Source: Numida meleagris
Taxonomy: Eukaryota > Chordata > Aves > Galliformes > Numididae
Direction of reading: 5' to 3'
DNA: 64,000 nucleotides
NCBI RefSeq assembly: GCF_002078875.1
Contig: NC_034414.1
Span: forward strand, 26,198,637-26,262,636
Under the pieces are notes generated by a model. It worked only from the letters and a program-made list of their open reading frames with translations. It was not told the origin of the DNA and ran no database searches. Below are positions 32,101 through 45,100 of this stretch, one piece after another. The number at the start of each line of letters is the position of its first letter. Within the stretch, counting starts at the first letter, position 1. The translations under genes were made by a program, and so were the position numbers.

Positions 32101-32180
32101 TTCTGTCATCTGAAAGTTAGCTTTTAAGTGTTTAATGCATGTTAACTGAAAGGATCTGAATAAAAACCTGAGTAGAAAAG
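14105..32180 (+). CDS. SNAP23: SNAP23 synaptosome-associated protein 23
   Basis: Complete Qbc-SNARE gene. Exon 1 is untranslated (ends 14178). Coding exons: 18972-19028, 19618-19659, 21362-21410, 22205-22322, 25007-25159, 25687-25831, 31225-31290. They total 630 nt, 209 residues (human 211). The product has an N-terminal Qb SNARE helix (about 14-76), a linker with cysteines 79, 80, 83, 85 and 87 for palmitoylation, and a C-terminal Qc SNARE helix (about 145-205). Family knowledge: it pairs with syntaxin and VAMP for plasma-membrane exocytosis in non-neuronal cells. The start ATG has A at -3 and G at +4. The linker is the least conserved part. The gene lies head-to-head with the minus-strand unit and contains several CR1 insertions in introns. 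Confidence 0.97.
14723..14985 (+). repeat. CR1 LINE 3' end
   Basis: Reads as the C-terminal end of the CR1 reverse-transcriptase frame (for example [11 protein letters not shown]) and continues into the CR1 3' UTR (GGACATGGTTTAG, then GGTTTTTTCCAGCCTTAATG). 5'-truncated. Confidence 0.85.
16955..17180 (-). repeat. possible degenerate CR1 fragment, antisense
   Basis: The segment ATCTCTTCCTCAGCCTTCTC with CAACCTGAAGACTT resembles the reverse complement of the CR1 segment around GGAGAAGAGGAGGCTCAGG. Strongly diverged. Confidence 0.35.
18923..19028 (+). CDS. SNAP23: SNAP23 exon 2 (ATG at 18972, residues 1-19)
   Basis: Acceptor CTTATTACAG, 49 nt of leader, then the start of the Qb helix region. 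Donor GATGAG|GTAAGT, phase 0. Confidence 0.95.
19618..19659 (+). CDS. SNAP23: SNAP23 exon 3 (residues 20-33)
   Basis: A 42-nt exon encoding [14 protein letters not shown], the core of the first SNARE helix. Acceptor TTCTTCCTAG, donor GAG|GTAAGG. Confidence 0.96.
19660..21361 (+). other. SNAP23 intron 3, no gene supported
   Basis: 1.7 kb. It contains a 151-codon minus-strand open frame (20665-21120) that I could not relate to any family. The text around 20975-21005 (ACTAAAGGTCTTTTCAATCC) resembles a diverged CR1 tail. Confidence 0.5.
21362..21410 (+). CDS. SNAP23: SNAP23 exon 4 (residues 34-50)
   Basis: 49 nt, acceptor CTTTGTACAG, donor GGGAG|GTGAGT. Encodes [16 protein letters not shown], with the central glutamine of the Qb SNARE motif. 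Confidence 0.96.
21555..21800 (+). repeat. CR1 LINE 3' end in SNAP23 intron 4
   Basis: Starts like the CR1 CTCAAGCTGT motif and continues through GGGACATGGTTTAG, GAAGGTCTTTTCCAG and TAATTCTATGATT. 5'-truncated and clearly diverged. Confidence 0.85.
22205..22322 (+). CDS. SNAP23: SNAP23 exon 5 (residues 50-89), palmitoylated cysteine cluster
   Basis: 118 nt, acceptor TTCTCTACTAG, donor CAACAG|GTTAGT. Completes the Qb helix and encodes CCGLCVCPC, the five-cysteine membrane anchor, at the same residue numbers as in human SNAP23. Confidence 0.97.
22323..25006 (+). other. SNAP23 intron 5, nothing recognised
   Basis: 2.7 kb of AT-rich intron with short homopolymers (for example A runs near 22995 and 24114). 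No repeat family or exon identified. Confidence 0.6.
25007..25159 (+). CDS. SNAP23: SNAP23 exon 6 (residues 89-140), variable linker
   Basis: 153 nt, acceptor TTTTTATGGAGTAG, donor ACAAG|GTTTGT. Encodes the linker with [16 protein letters not shown] and a Gln-rich part, ending SGGYITR before the second SNARE motif. Confidence 0.94.
25687..25831 (+). CDS. SNAP23: SNAP23 exon 7 (residues 140-188), Qc SNARE helix
   Basis: 145 nt, acceptor GTTGAACAG, donor GTAAAG|GTAAGT. Encodes [17 protein letters not shown] and the following heptads through [12 protein letters not shown], which contains the zero-layer glutamine. Confidence 0.96.
27968..28067. repeat. paired inverted repeats in SNAP23 intron 7
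   Basis: TAGAAACTTAACAG (28027-28040) is perfectly complementary to CTGTTAAGTTTCTA (28054-28067) across a 13-nt loop. Just upstream, 27971-28006 is an imperfect AT-rich palindrome centred on ACACATATTTATGTGT. Confidence 0.85.
28911..31016 (+). mobile_element. CR1 LINE, 2.1 kb, 5'-truncated and inactive
   Basis: A GC-richer block in an AT-rich intron encodes the CR1 reverse transcriptase in pieces. Recognisable are [20 protein letters not shown], the catalytic YLDFSKAFD block, SGVPQG and FADDTKLAG, followed by the thumb and C-terminal part. The 3' end is the CR1 hallmark ATTCTATGATTCTAT (31002-31016). The frame is broken by frameshifts near 29335, 30450 and 30690 and by in-frame stops at about 29414 and 30026 (the latter a likely CGA-to-TGA change). 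The endonuclease region is missing. It lies in sense orientation to SNAP23, within intron 7 (25832-31224). Confidence 0.95.
31225..32180 (+). CDS. SNAP23: SNAP23 exon 8 (residues 189-209, stop at 31290) and 3' UTR
   Basis: Acceptor TTTGTCTTTTTCAG. The coding part 31225-31290 ends RAKKLIDN and TAG. The 3' UTR runs to about 32180, using AATAAA at 32159-32164. An earlier AATAAA near 32054 could give a shorter form. Confidence 0.93.
32159..32164 (+). promoter_or_regulatory. SNAP23: SNAP23 poly(A) signal
   Basis: AATAAA about 870 bp after the SNAP23 stop codon, the last clear signal before the intergenic stretch. Confidence 0.6.
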
Positions 32181-32184
32181 CATG

Positions 32185-35100
32185 CAGCTTTCTCATGCTT
32201 CATATTGTATTCTGTTTTGGCCAGTTTTCACTGAAGTTCAGTTTAGGCCTTTCTCTATTGAAATCGTGACTGAGATTGAGTGTAGTTTGTTCTCAGTAGT
32301 GACTTTAGGGGAGCTTGTTAAAATTACCAAAAGCGAAGATCAGATTGTTATGAAACTCCTTTGTCACAAGTCTGGAAGAGGCATGCACGCGTGTGGGATC
32401 TGTTTGCTAGTTCTAAATAAACTAGTTCTGAATAGATTCCTGACTAGTTTATTATTTCAGGCCTTGAGACTGGCAGCTGGAAATACTCAAATTCAAAGAG
32501 GAACTTTTTCGTTTTAAGCAACTGCTGCAGAATAGAAGACCAGCTGAGTGGAGGTACAGCTGTCCTCTTTGGGAGAGGAAAAACATTTTGGTTTTACTAT
32601 TGATATACCCAGATTTATTCCCAGGGCTTCTGACAGTCCATGGGTATCTTGTCACCATTAATAGTAAATCCTAGGGCTGAAGAGATTACAATAATCTGCT
32701 GAAATGCAAGATGAATGATGTTACATGTTTGGTTTCCAGTAGAAATGCAATTGGTGTATAGTATATTGATTAGTATATCCTCAGTTTGCTCCCACTACAA
32801 CCTGATATTAAACAAAAATAATAATAAAAAAAAAAAGGATGGAGCTGCTGCATGTGGTAAATTGGCCAATGCCAGATGGTCTTGTGTGAGTAAGGCACCA
32901 TCATTTTTAGAGGAACTGGTTACTGAAGTGCTAAGTCTTGGTTTCTATCTGGCTTCTGGTAGTTCTTGAAAAGGTAATGAATTATAAAAGTGTATCTACT
33001 CCTATTGGTCATGCTTAACTACACAAGTAGCAAAAAGTACTTCTAAGAACACTGTATAGTAAATTTTTAATAACCTTTTGTGTGGGAAAGCACCAAGGAT
33101 TTGAATTTGTGACTTTTGGGGTGTGTTTTTTTGTTTTTCCTTCCTACAAACTTCAGGTTAATTAAAGGAATATTTGCTGCTGATCCAGGATTTGTTATCT
33201 CCTGGAACAGAAAACTAAAGCCATTACCTTATTGTACTTAGAACAGTGCAAAGCTGCTCTGTAGCATCTTGAAATGTTTTTTTTTTATGCTATTACAAGT
33301 CCATGTTCTTGATCTTTACTTCCCTGAGCTCCAACCACAAATTGGATGAGAAAATGTGATTGGTACACAGAAATCTTAATACTGCAATGAATATCACACA
33401 AGGAAATAATTTCAGAGACTCTAAGCTTGAGTGTTATGTAAGTACCAATATTTTCTGATGTAGCAAGAGCCAAACCTGTCAGGGAGCTGGTGCCTTATTG
33501 TCAATGAACAGTACAGTCTGCTTCTTGAATCATCTTGCTGTTGACTGTAGAATAGATGCTTACTTTCCATGTTTGTGGGATGTAATCAAAACTTGTACAT
33601 CTTTATACTTCTGAATACTATTAAGAATGAAGGTTTACAGTTTCTGCTTTTGATTGTTAAACTACATATTGTGCACAAAATATATACTTTTATAACTGAA
33701 TGTGTTTTAGAACTATTTTGTCATAGTTAGAAATGTCTTAGTTTAGTTTCCCGTCCTTGAAAAACTTGGCAGAACTAGTTGCTGCTGTTATGCAAGTAGG
33801 AAGTTTCCCTTCTATTTTTATTTCATAGAAACCCTGATGCTAACACAGGAAGGGAGGTGGCTGGAAAGAGGAAAAGAGAAATCTTTCTATTTTTTTAAAT
33901 ACTTTAGTTTTCATTCCTGCATAATCGACAATATCATCTAACATCAGTCTATCAAATGTGCCAATCTCTTAGAAGGACTGATAAGACATGAGACTACACT
34001 TCAAGATGATGAAGTACTGGTAACATATCAAGCAAGAATCCAGTAGGTGAAATATGGAGATTTAACTTTTTGCTGATGTGCTTGCAAAGCCATTTATGTT
34101 CTGTGAAACTGTAACATCAGATTGGCAGAATGCATTTAAGGGTGGATGGAATACAGACTTGAAGCAGTTCTGAGCTGCAAGAAAGAATAGTGGTATCTGG
34201 GAATGGCTTGGAAGAATCTCTTCTCATATAAAGTGGGGCTGCCTAGTATATTTCTACCAAGAGCTCAGTTAAAAATAAACTTGAAAAATCAGACAAAGGG
34301 AGCATATAATTATTCTGAATGTGTTGCAGATGTCCTGTAGGCGTATTTATACCATGGTAATTCATGGTATACTATGACATTCAAGCTAGGCTATGTTTTG
34401 GTGAAAGGTGAGTAAGGTTTTTAACAGACAGGTAGCTAGCTGTGTGAGCTGCTGTACATGCTGCTTATGCAGTAGTTTGCAAAACTCCTTCCTCTGTAAA
34501 GGCTTTGCTGTGAAACAATTTGCTAATTTACCTTTGTACTTGAAATAACAGTACTTTAGATAAATGCTAATGGAATAAACAGATGAAAATTGTATGTTAA
34601 TACAGTAAAAAATTGGTGAGCAAGTGAAATCAATATGAAATAAAATACCCTAGTTAACAGTTCATGTAGTTTTTTTTAACTCAGTAATTCCTATAGTAAA
34701 AAGAGGTGAGTATATTTGTGCATGGAAGTAAAATTGTTTTGCAGCAGGTGTGAGGATAAGGGAGAACTGAGAAACTGCTGATGTAAAACTACTAATAGAT
34801 TAAGTGCAGCGATGAAATGTCACCACCATTCTGTACTTGAACAAATTTATTATTATGACCTAGAACATGGAACTCTTTTTTTTGTTTCTTGAAACAAATC
34901 CCCTTCTGTTTTGATACAGGTTTGGATAATTCAGGACTCACTCAGCAGCATTTAGTATTTTTCATGGTGTTTTCACTTCGCTTTACAAAATTTCTGGTAG
35001 CTGTTGTAACTCCAAGGTAGCAAAAGAGCCTAGCCATGAGTAACTAGGTTTCTAAATGTACTGATAATCACATAAACAACAGAAATGCTGACTTAGTATC

Positions 35101-37790
35101 TCAAATACATCTAAATATTTTTTTATGGCAATACCAACTGTATCATTTTTTCAACTATTCTGTTGCTGTTGTTTCCTCATACCTGTTACTCTGTCTACTC
35201 TTGCATACCTTTCTTTGAGTAGACAAAGAATGCTGATAAACAAATCTTAGGTGTAAGAGGCATTTCCAGTAAAAACAAACAAACAAGAAAACCCACAGCA
35301 TAGTATTGCGAAGTGTATGCATATTGATGATTAATTATCCCTTTGTACTAGTCCCATTAGGTCAGTTGCTCCTGTCTTTGTCCCTCCTGTCACACAGTGG
35401 GAAATCTGCTGAAATGAGGGACTTTTATCTGCAAGTCTGTAGGAAGAAAGCTACTATTTCAAATTGGATTTCAGGTATCAAGTGAAAGGAGCTGAACTTG
35501 AAAAAAAGTTTGAGGCTTAACCTATTCACTGCTAGATTTCCACAAGTTGCAGTTTGTGGAGTGTATTAATATAGAGGAACAAGTTTCTGATTATCTGGCC
35601 TTGCAATTATTTTGACATGCAAAACAAAGTAGTCTAGTAAACACTGACTTCCTGTCAGCTACTACTTGTATAAGATAGCACCTGGAACTGGGGGGGGGGG
35701 GGGGAGTCCTTAAGTAAGACTGATTCCCTGCTGTCAGCAACCTGGTTATAATGGCAGCAATACTAACAGAAGATGTCTACCAGGCTGGGAACTACTAGCC
35801 CAAGAATCCACACTGTCCTTGACGTGCAACTGGGTACCTGAGAGCCTGAGACATCTGGGGTACCTCTGAGGAGTATAAAAACAAACTGTAAGAACAAGTG
35901 TTCCTCTGGGAAAAGTAGATATTCATCAGAGAACGGTACTGTTTTTGCTTTTTGATTAAAGGCGGGGAGGGGGGAGGAAGCTTTGGGAAAGCAAAAAAAA
36001 AAAAAAAAAAAAAGGCTGTTCTGGGTAGGAAAACAATGGCAGGTAGTGATGTCCCTATCAACCTAAACATAACTTGCTCTCTACCCAAAATGGAACTTCT
36101 TTCTGACAGCTCCCCTGAGAGAACTTCTCTATTTGAGGTCTCAGGGACAGACAAAAGACCCTTATTGGGAACACCTGGCTGTCTCTGGTCTCTACAATGC
36201 AGATCATCTCTGAAGTGAAACTTTGTCCCTCATCAACTACCCCCAGTCCTGGGAGCAGTTTGGCAAGCACTACAGCAGACCGGTAATGCTTGAAATAACA
36301 TACATAGGTGTGCTTAGAAGTAATGATAAATACATACTTGCTTTACTGGTGGTAAATAGTAGTGTTCAGTAATTTTTAAAAAAAAAAAGTAACAAAACAC
36401 CTGTCCTTACAGAATTCTGTAATATGTAGGTCTACCACTGCAAGCTTTATGTATTCATAGTCTGGTGAACTTGCAGGTTGTGACACCTGTTTAATGATGG
36501 ATCATATCCATTCTTTAAATAAATAATTGATGTTCCCTGAAATACTGTAATAAGTATTATAGTGTAAGAATGAAATAAGACTTCAACAGGATCAGGGAAC
36601 TCAATATTCCTAAGCATCTTATAAAATAAACACTAACTATAATTAAAATTAGTAGTATGTTGAGGAAAAACATTGGCACAGAGGTCACTTCATTTTCCTT
36701 AGTTGCAGATGGCATAACAATTGAGTATGTGTAATGATTACACATGCCATTTCAAGGAGTTGAATGTCTAAATGCCACATGTATGAAAGGTTATGTATAG
36801 AAAAATACTTAATATATGCAGTGAGACTGGAAGATCATTTCATTAGGAATAGCTGCACCCGTGTTTATTTTGCTAAGAAATGCACGTAGTACAGTTCCTA
36901 CTTCACTGTTTTGAGCATGTTAACTGCTACCTCAGTGTTGACTTATTTGACTCTGCTTTCTCCAAGGGCTGAAGTACAACTGTTAACAGCAACTGATGAA
37001 ACTGTGTATCTGAAGCAGTGGCTTGTAGTGATAGCTTAGTACTACTGGTTAAAGTGACAACAGCAGCAGTTATACCAAGAAAGCTTGAAATGAATTTTTG
37101 AAAACAATTTACTAAAATAAACAAGTACAGTTTCCTTTTTAGTATAAGTTAAATAATTGCATACATCTTTAGTTCCTTCTAGGTGCTTTTGGTAGTAAGG
37201 CAGCAGCAGTAGGGTAACAGCTAAGACTTTCAAAAAGAGTCAGTGCAAGGGTATTGTATTTTCAAGTAATATACATTTTTACTGAATACACTGAAGGTGA
37301 ACTTCATTTTTATTTGACATAGCTCAAGCAGTAGAGGACTATAGTGCAATTCTTGCTTATGGGGAAAGAAAGTCCATACAGAAAAGCATGACTGAAATAT
37401 ACTCAAACCATGATTTGTTTACTAGAAGCAGTTAATAAAAATTAATTTAGCTTTAACTCTTTGTGCTTTATAGAAAAATGTATAGAAGTTAAGAACTAAA
37501 ACATCATCTGTGGAAGTTCTCCATAGAAGAATGCTTACTGCAAAATATACAACGTTTTGGATCTGTTTGAAAGCAAAACTTCCATGTACTATCATGGAAA
37601 CATGATTCCAGGAGAAATAATTCTCTCAGAAATCAACAGACAGCTTCCTGACAAAGGGAAACTGGCAAATTTGAAATATTCTTTCCCCTTCTCTCTGGAA
37701 GTACAAGCCCTGACAATGGAGAATGTGTACTGTGTTAGAAGTTACAGTGGCTCAAAAAAGAAAACTGGCCCCTAGGCAGGTTCATCAGTT
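32185..37790. other. intergenic region between SNAP23 and LRRC57
   Basis: 5.6 kb of AT-rich DNA between two convergent genes. It holds a 15-G run (35690-35704), a 21-A run (35993-36013) and a small hairpin (34348-34371). No gene, RNA gene or dated repeat recognised. Confidence 0.65.
35690..36013. repeat. homopolymer tracts (G15 and A21)
   Basis: Fifteen consecutive G at 35690-35704 and 21 consecutive A at 35993-36013. These are simple repeats, and the G tract could form a quadruplex. Confidence 0.9.
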
Positions 37791-37815
37791 CAATACCCGT
37801 GCTCTCTAGTTCCAG

Positions 37816-41243
<3,428 letters not shown>

Positions 41244-41882
41244 TCAAGTGAACAGAGTCCAAGCAGTGCTTTCAGACAATTTCACTTATTCTGCAATGGA
41301 GGACTGCGATTCAAATTTTGCATTGTATAGCAATTTTTTTTTCTATTTCATGTGTACTGTCTAAAATTTAGACCTTAGCATATTCACCTCGCTTAAGAAG
41401 TCTTTATTATAGCAGTCTACAAATCAAAATGATGTGCGAAATGAGATTAAAACTAAGTGGAAAAACTGCATGCTTTCCACACTTCTCTCCTGGGGCCCAG
41501 CACCGTAAGGATATTCCCCATAGAGGCTCTCCGTGATTTCAGCGGCACCTACCAGCACGGAGCTGCCTACAACGCTGCCTTGGAAACATTTATTTCCCGC
41601 AGACTATTCCTTTCTCTCCAGTCCCCACGCGGTTACTGACACCCACCTGCCAGAGTTAACGCCGGAACAGCCCGCACGGAGCCACAGGCCGCAGCTCCAC
41701 CGGGCCCTGCAAGCGACGCGGGGAGCCCCGACGCAGTCGCACCACGCCTTCCCCCTCCCTTCGAGACCCGGAGCGCCGGGAGCCCTCACCGGCTCCTCCG
41801 GAAGCGGAACCCTGTCAGCCCGCCGTCACACCCGCCGTGGCGACGGTCTGCCGCGCCCGCCCGCCCTTCCGGGTCGCCCAGG

Positions 41883-42104
41883 ATGGCGGAGCGCTGCTGC
41901 TTGGTTTCCGCAGCAACGCCGCCTGCCAGCCCCGTGCCCCGGCCGGGGGCAGGGCTGAGGGAGGGCCGGCGGCGGAGCGGCGTCCTGCCCGGCCCCGGCC
42001 CCGGCCCCGGCCCCAGCCCCAGCCCTAGCCCTTGGGAGTCAGACGAGCCCACGGAGATCGCGGCCGTGCTGGAGAAGTGCGTGGCGGAGGGCTTCGTGAG
42101 CCAG
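41883..42104 (+). CDS. HAUS2: HAUS2 exon 1 (residues 1-74), with low-complexity extension
   Basis: Ends [11 protein letters not shown] at donor CCAG|GTACGG, phase 0. Residues 1-50 are Ala/Pro/Gly/Arg-rich, followed by the conserved [13 protein letters not shown] helix. Confidence 0.93.
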
Positions 42105-45100
42105 GTACGGCGCGGTGCCGCGCAGAGCTCCCGCCAGCTCCCCTTCAGTTAAAGGAGGGGGGATCTAGGTTCCATGTCAGGGGGAGATCTTTCGCCGAGG
42201 AGCGGTGAGGCGCCGGCACCGCTGCCCAGAGAGTTGTGGGTGCCCCATCCCCGGAGGCGTTCAAGGCAAGGTTGGCTGAGGCCCTGGGCAGCCTGAGCTG
42301 GTGGGGGACAGCCCTGCCCGCGGCACGGGGTGGGACTGGGTGGGCTTTGAAGTCCCTCCAACCCAAACCGTTCTCTGATTCTCGTACGTTTTGGCTGGTG
42401 GTGACTTTCCTTCCTAGGAGTAACGGTACCCACAAATGTGTGTTGCTCTGGAGAAGTCCTCTAGTGCATTCCCATGGCGAGTAAACCAATACCTTATAGG
42501 GAGTACTCTCAGAACAGTCCTCTATGATTTGTTTTTTTTTTTTAAGCTTGTGTTGATGTTCCCAAAGTAACGCTTGCTTTTATTAGTTGTTTAGAAGTAA
42601 TTAATTCTGTTGCTCAGGGTAATAGGCTGTCAGTAAGTTTAGACTATTAAAAGCGAATATTGAGAATTTGCCTTCGTGCTGCTGATTGTGCTTTTTCATG
42701 TTGCGTTCCTTTCACAGGAGACATTGGATTTAGCCTGTGAAGAATTCGAGTGCTTTGTGAGGTTTTCAGAGAGGGAAAAAATGGCAAACATTCGAGCAGA
42801 AATCAATGAGGTACCTACAGCCTCTGTTTCTGTCAACATGTGCTCAGCACTTCATATGTACAAGTAATACATGTCACCAACAAGGCATCAGACTGCAGTG
42901 TTCCACTGTCAAACATGCATGTATTCTGGAGACTTACTCGTCATAAAACAAAGAATGGAATGATGAAATAAGTTTTCAGTGTAACTGATGTAGCAGTTTG
43001 CATCTTTGACTGAAGCGTTACCTTTCTGAAAAAACTGGAGAACAAATAAGAGTCTGTAGGTCACTTATATTCCCAAAAATGTGTTTCTTTATAGGCAACT
43101 GGACCATTTGCTTGGTTAGCAAGAGGTAACCTTAGTCACTTCCTACTGCCTGAGCTGTCTGTTGATTTGTATTTTATGGTGATGTTTTCTGAGCATTTGC
43201 TTGCTGGTGTGCAGACTGTGTGGTGTAGGCTCCAGCAGCTACTGCAAAAGTGTGACAAATTAAGCTTTTAACTTTTTGGAGAATGAATTAACTGCCATCA
43301 CCCTGTGTGAATGGCAGAGAGAAGGGACAGATTTCATTTCCCAGTAGGGTGGATATCTAGACTGTTGCTGAAAGTTTATGCTTACAAAGTACTCTCTCTG
43401 ACAAATGTTCAATATGCTGTGAGTGAAACGTTAATTTTTGTCCTGAAAGACTAGATTGTTCTGTTCTGTACTTTCTTCAATCTTTTCCTGTCTAGCCAAA
43501 ATGACCTTAATTTTCTGCCACGGGAAGATACCTGTTGCTTTTGTGCTCATTTATCATTGAAAATAATTAAATCTAAGCAATTCTCCTGGGAGATTCTGCC
43601 TCAGCTTAAGACAAACAAAACCACAAAACCATCTTCTCCAATGGGAGAAAACTTGGGCTATGAGGTTCTTTAGCAGAATACAGATTATGAAACTGCTTTG
43701 TAGGTCTTGTAAGCATCTGTGTTTTAGGAATGAATTGCAGAATCTGTCTTTTGCAGCAGAAGTTCCCAACTCATCACCAAATTGTGGTTTTCTTGTGTTT
43801 GTGTGCTGGTGGTGTTTGGTTTGTTCTTTTTAAACTGTTCGCCTATTAATCAAAAACAGAATCTAAAACTTGAGAGAGCTTGGTAGCATGCTGTTGTACA
43901 TGTGATCAAACTCTTACTCTCTCACACGTGCACTGTCCTCGTTCTTAATCCTCCCTCCCTCCCTCTCTTCTTCTCTCCACCTAAAGAGGGCCAAAAAATA
44001 AGTATGTTAAAGATGCATTTTTATTTGATTTTTATTGTTGTAGAAGAAGCTGGAAACTGAACTTCTGCAATTGGAGATGGAGACAGCAGACATAGTTCAT
44101 CCTTTTTATTTAAGTAAGTGCCGTTGTACTGTAAAAACACCAAGAATGTTAAAGGTGTGCATCAGCAGACTTTTTCATCTGAGTATGTAGTGCTCGTCAT
44201 GCTTCTAGAAGAGACTGCAGCTGTTTCCCCTGCATAGCTTATTAAAGGTGGCAGGTGTTTTATTAACCTTCTCCAAAAGAATGCTTGCATAATATTTGAA
44301 CCTCATCAAAATGACTTAAAGTAGAAGCTTTGTGGGCGTGTGTTTGTGTAGTCGCGTGTCTTCAGCTTCCCAAGCTCAGTGGAGCACTGGGAGTTCTGAG
44401 ATCATCAGTAATTTGTTTTTCTTCCCTTAGTTTGTGTGCCGCTTTGCTGCTTTTCCAGTAACCTCATGCGTGCATTTCTGCTGCATCTGTAGACCCCTAG
44501 AATTGCCTTATTTATTTGTCTATTGGAGCTGGGTTTTTTGTTTGTTTGTTTGTTTTTAAGTTTTTCTTGGGAGCATACAGATTAATTTATTTGATATTTC
44601 TTGCTTTTTCAATTATGTCTTGATGGATGCTTAAAAAGGTTCTAGTTTGCTAATAATGTGTTATGATAGTGAAGCATACTGTAAAATTGCTATCATATGG
44701 TATAGTTTAAGAAGGTAAAAGAGCTATATAAAAGGTAAAACAGTTGTAAAGCTGTATCTCTGAGAAGTTCATATGACTTTCTTCAAGGTGAGTGTTGGTG
44801 TTAAATTCTATACAATCCAGCAGGAGTAGTTTGTTTCTTGACTGTAAATTCTCTTGAGCAATAGGTCAGACTTTTCTTTCTGCCTTTCTGCTGAAGAAAT
44901 TTTGCTCTTATTTTAGCAGGACGTTTGTTTCAACTTTGCAATTTTATTTTGTAGGTAAAAAATGCCAGATATTGCAAGATGTGAACAGACACTTGGAAGC
45001 AGTACTGAAAGAGAAGAGGAGACTTAGGCAGAGGCTGATGAAGCCCATATGTCAAGAGACGTTGCCTGTTAAGGCTGATTTCCACAAGTAGGCATATAGA

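Larger units (their letters stand above)
41640..42140. promoter_or_regulatory. CpG island, bidirectional promoter LRRC57/HAUS2
   Basis: About 500 bp of CpG-dense DNA between the divergent starts of LRRC57 (ATG at 41228) and HAUS2 (ATG at 41883). A possible LRRC57 leader donor on the minus strand is CTGGCAG|GTGGGT at 41647/41646. No TATA box. Confidence 0.75.

Noticed and set aside
34348..34371. 9-bp inverted repeat TATACCATG...CATGGTATA
   Set aside because: Short AT-rich palindromes are frequent by chance in such sequence.
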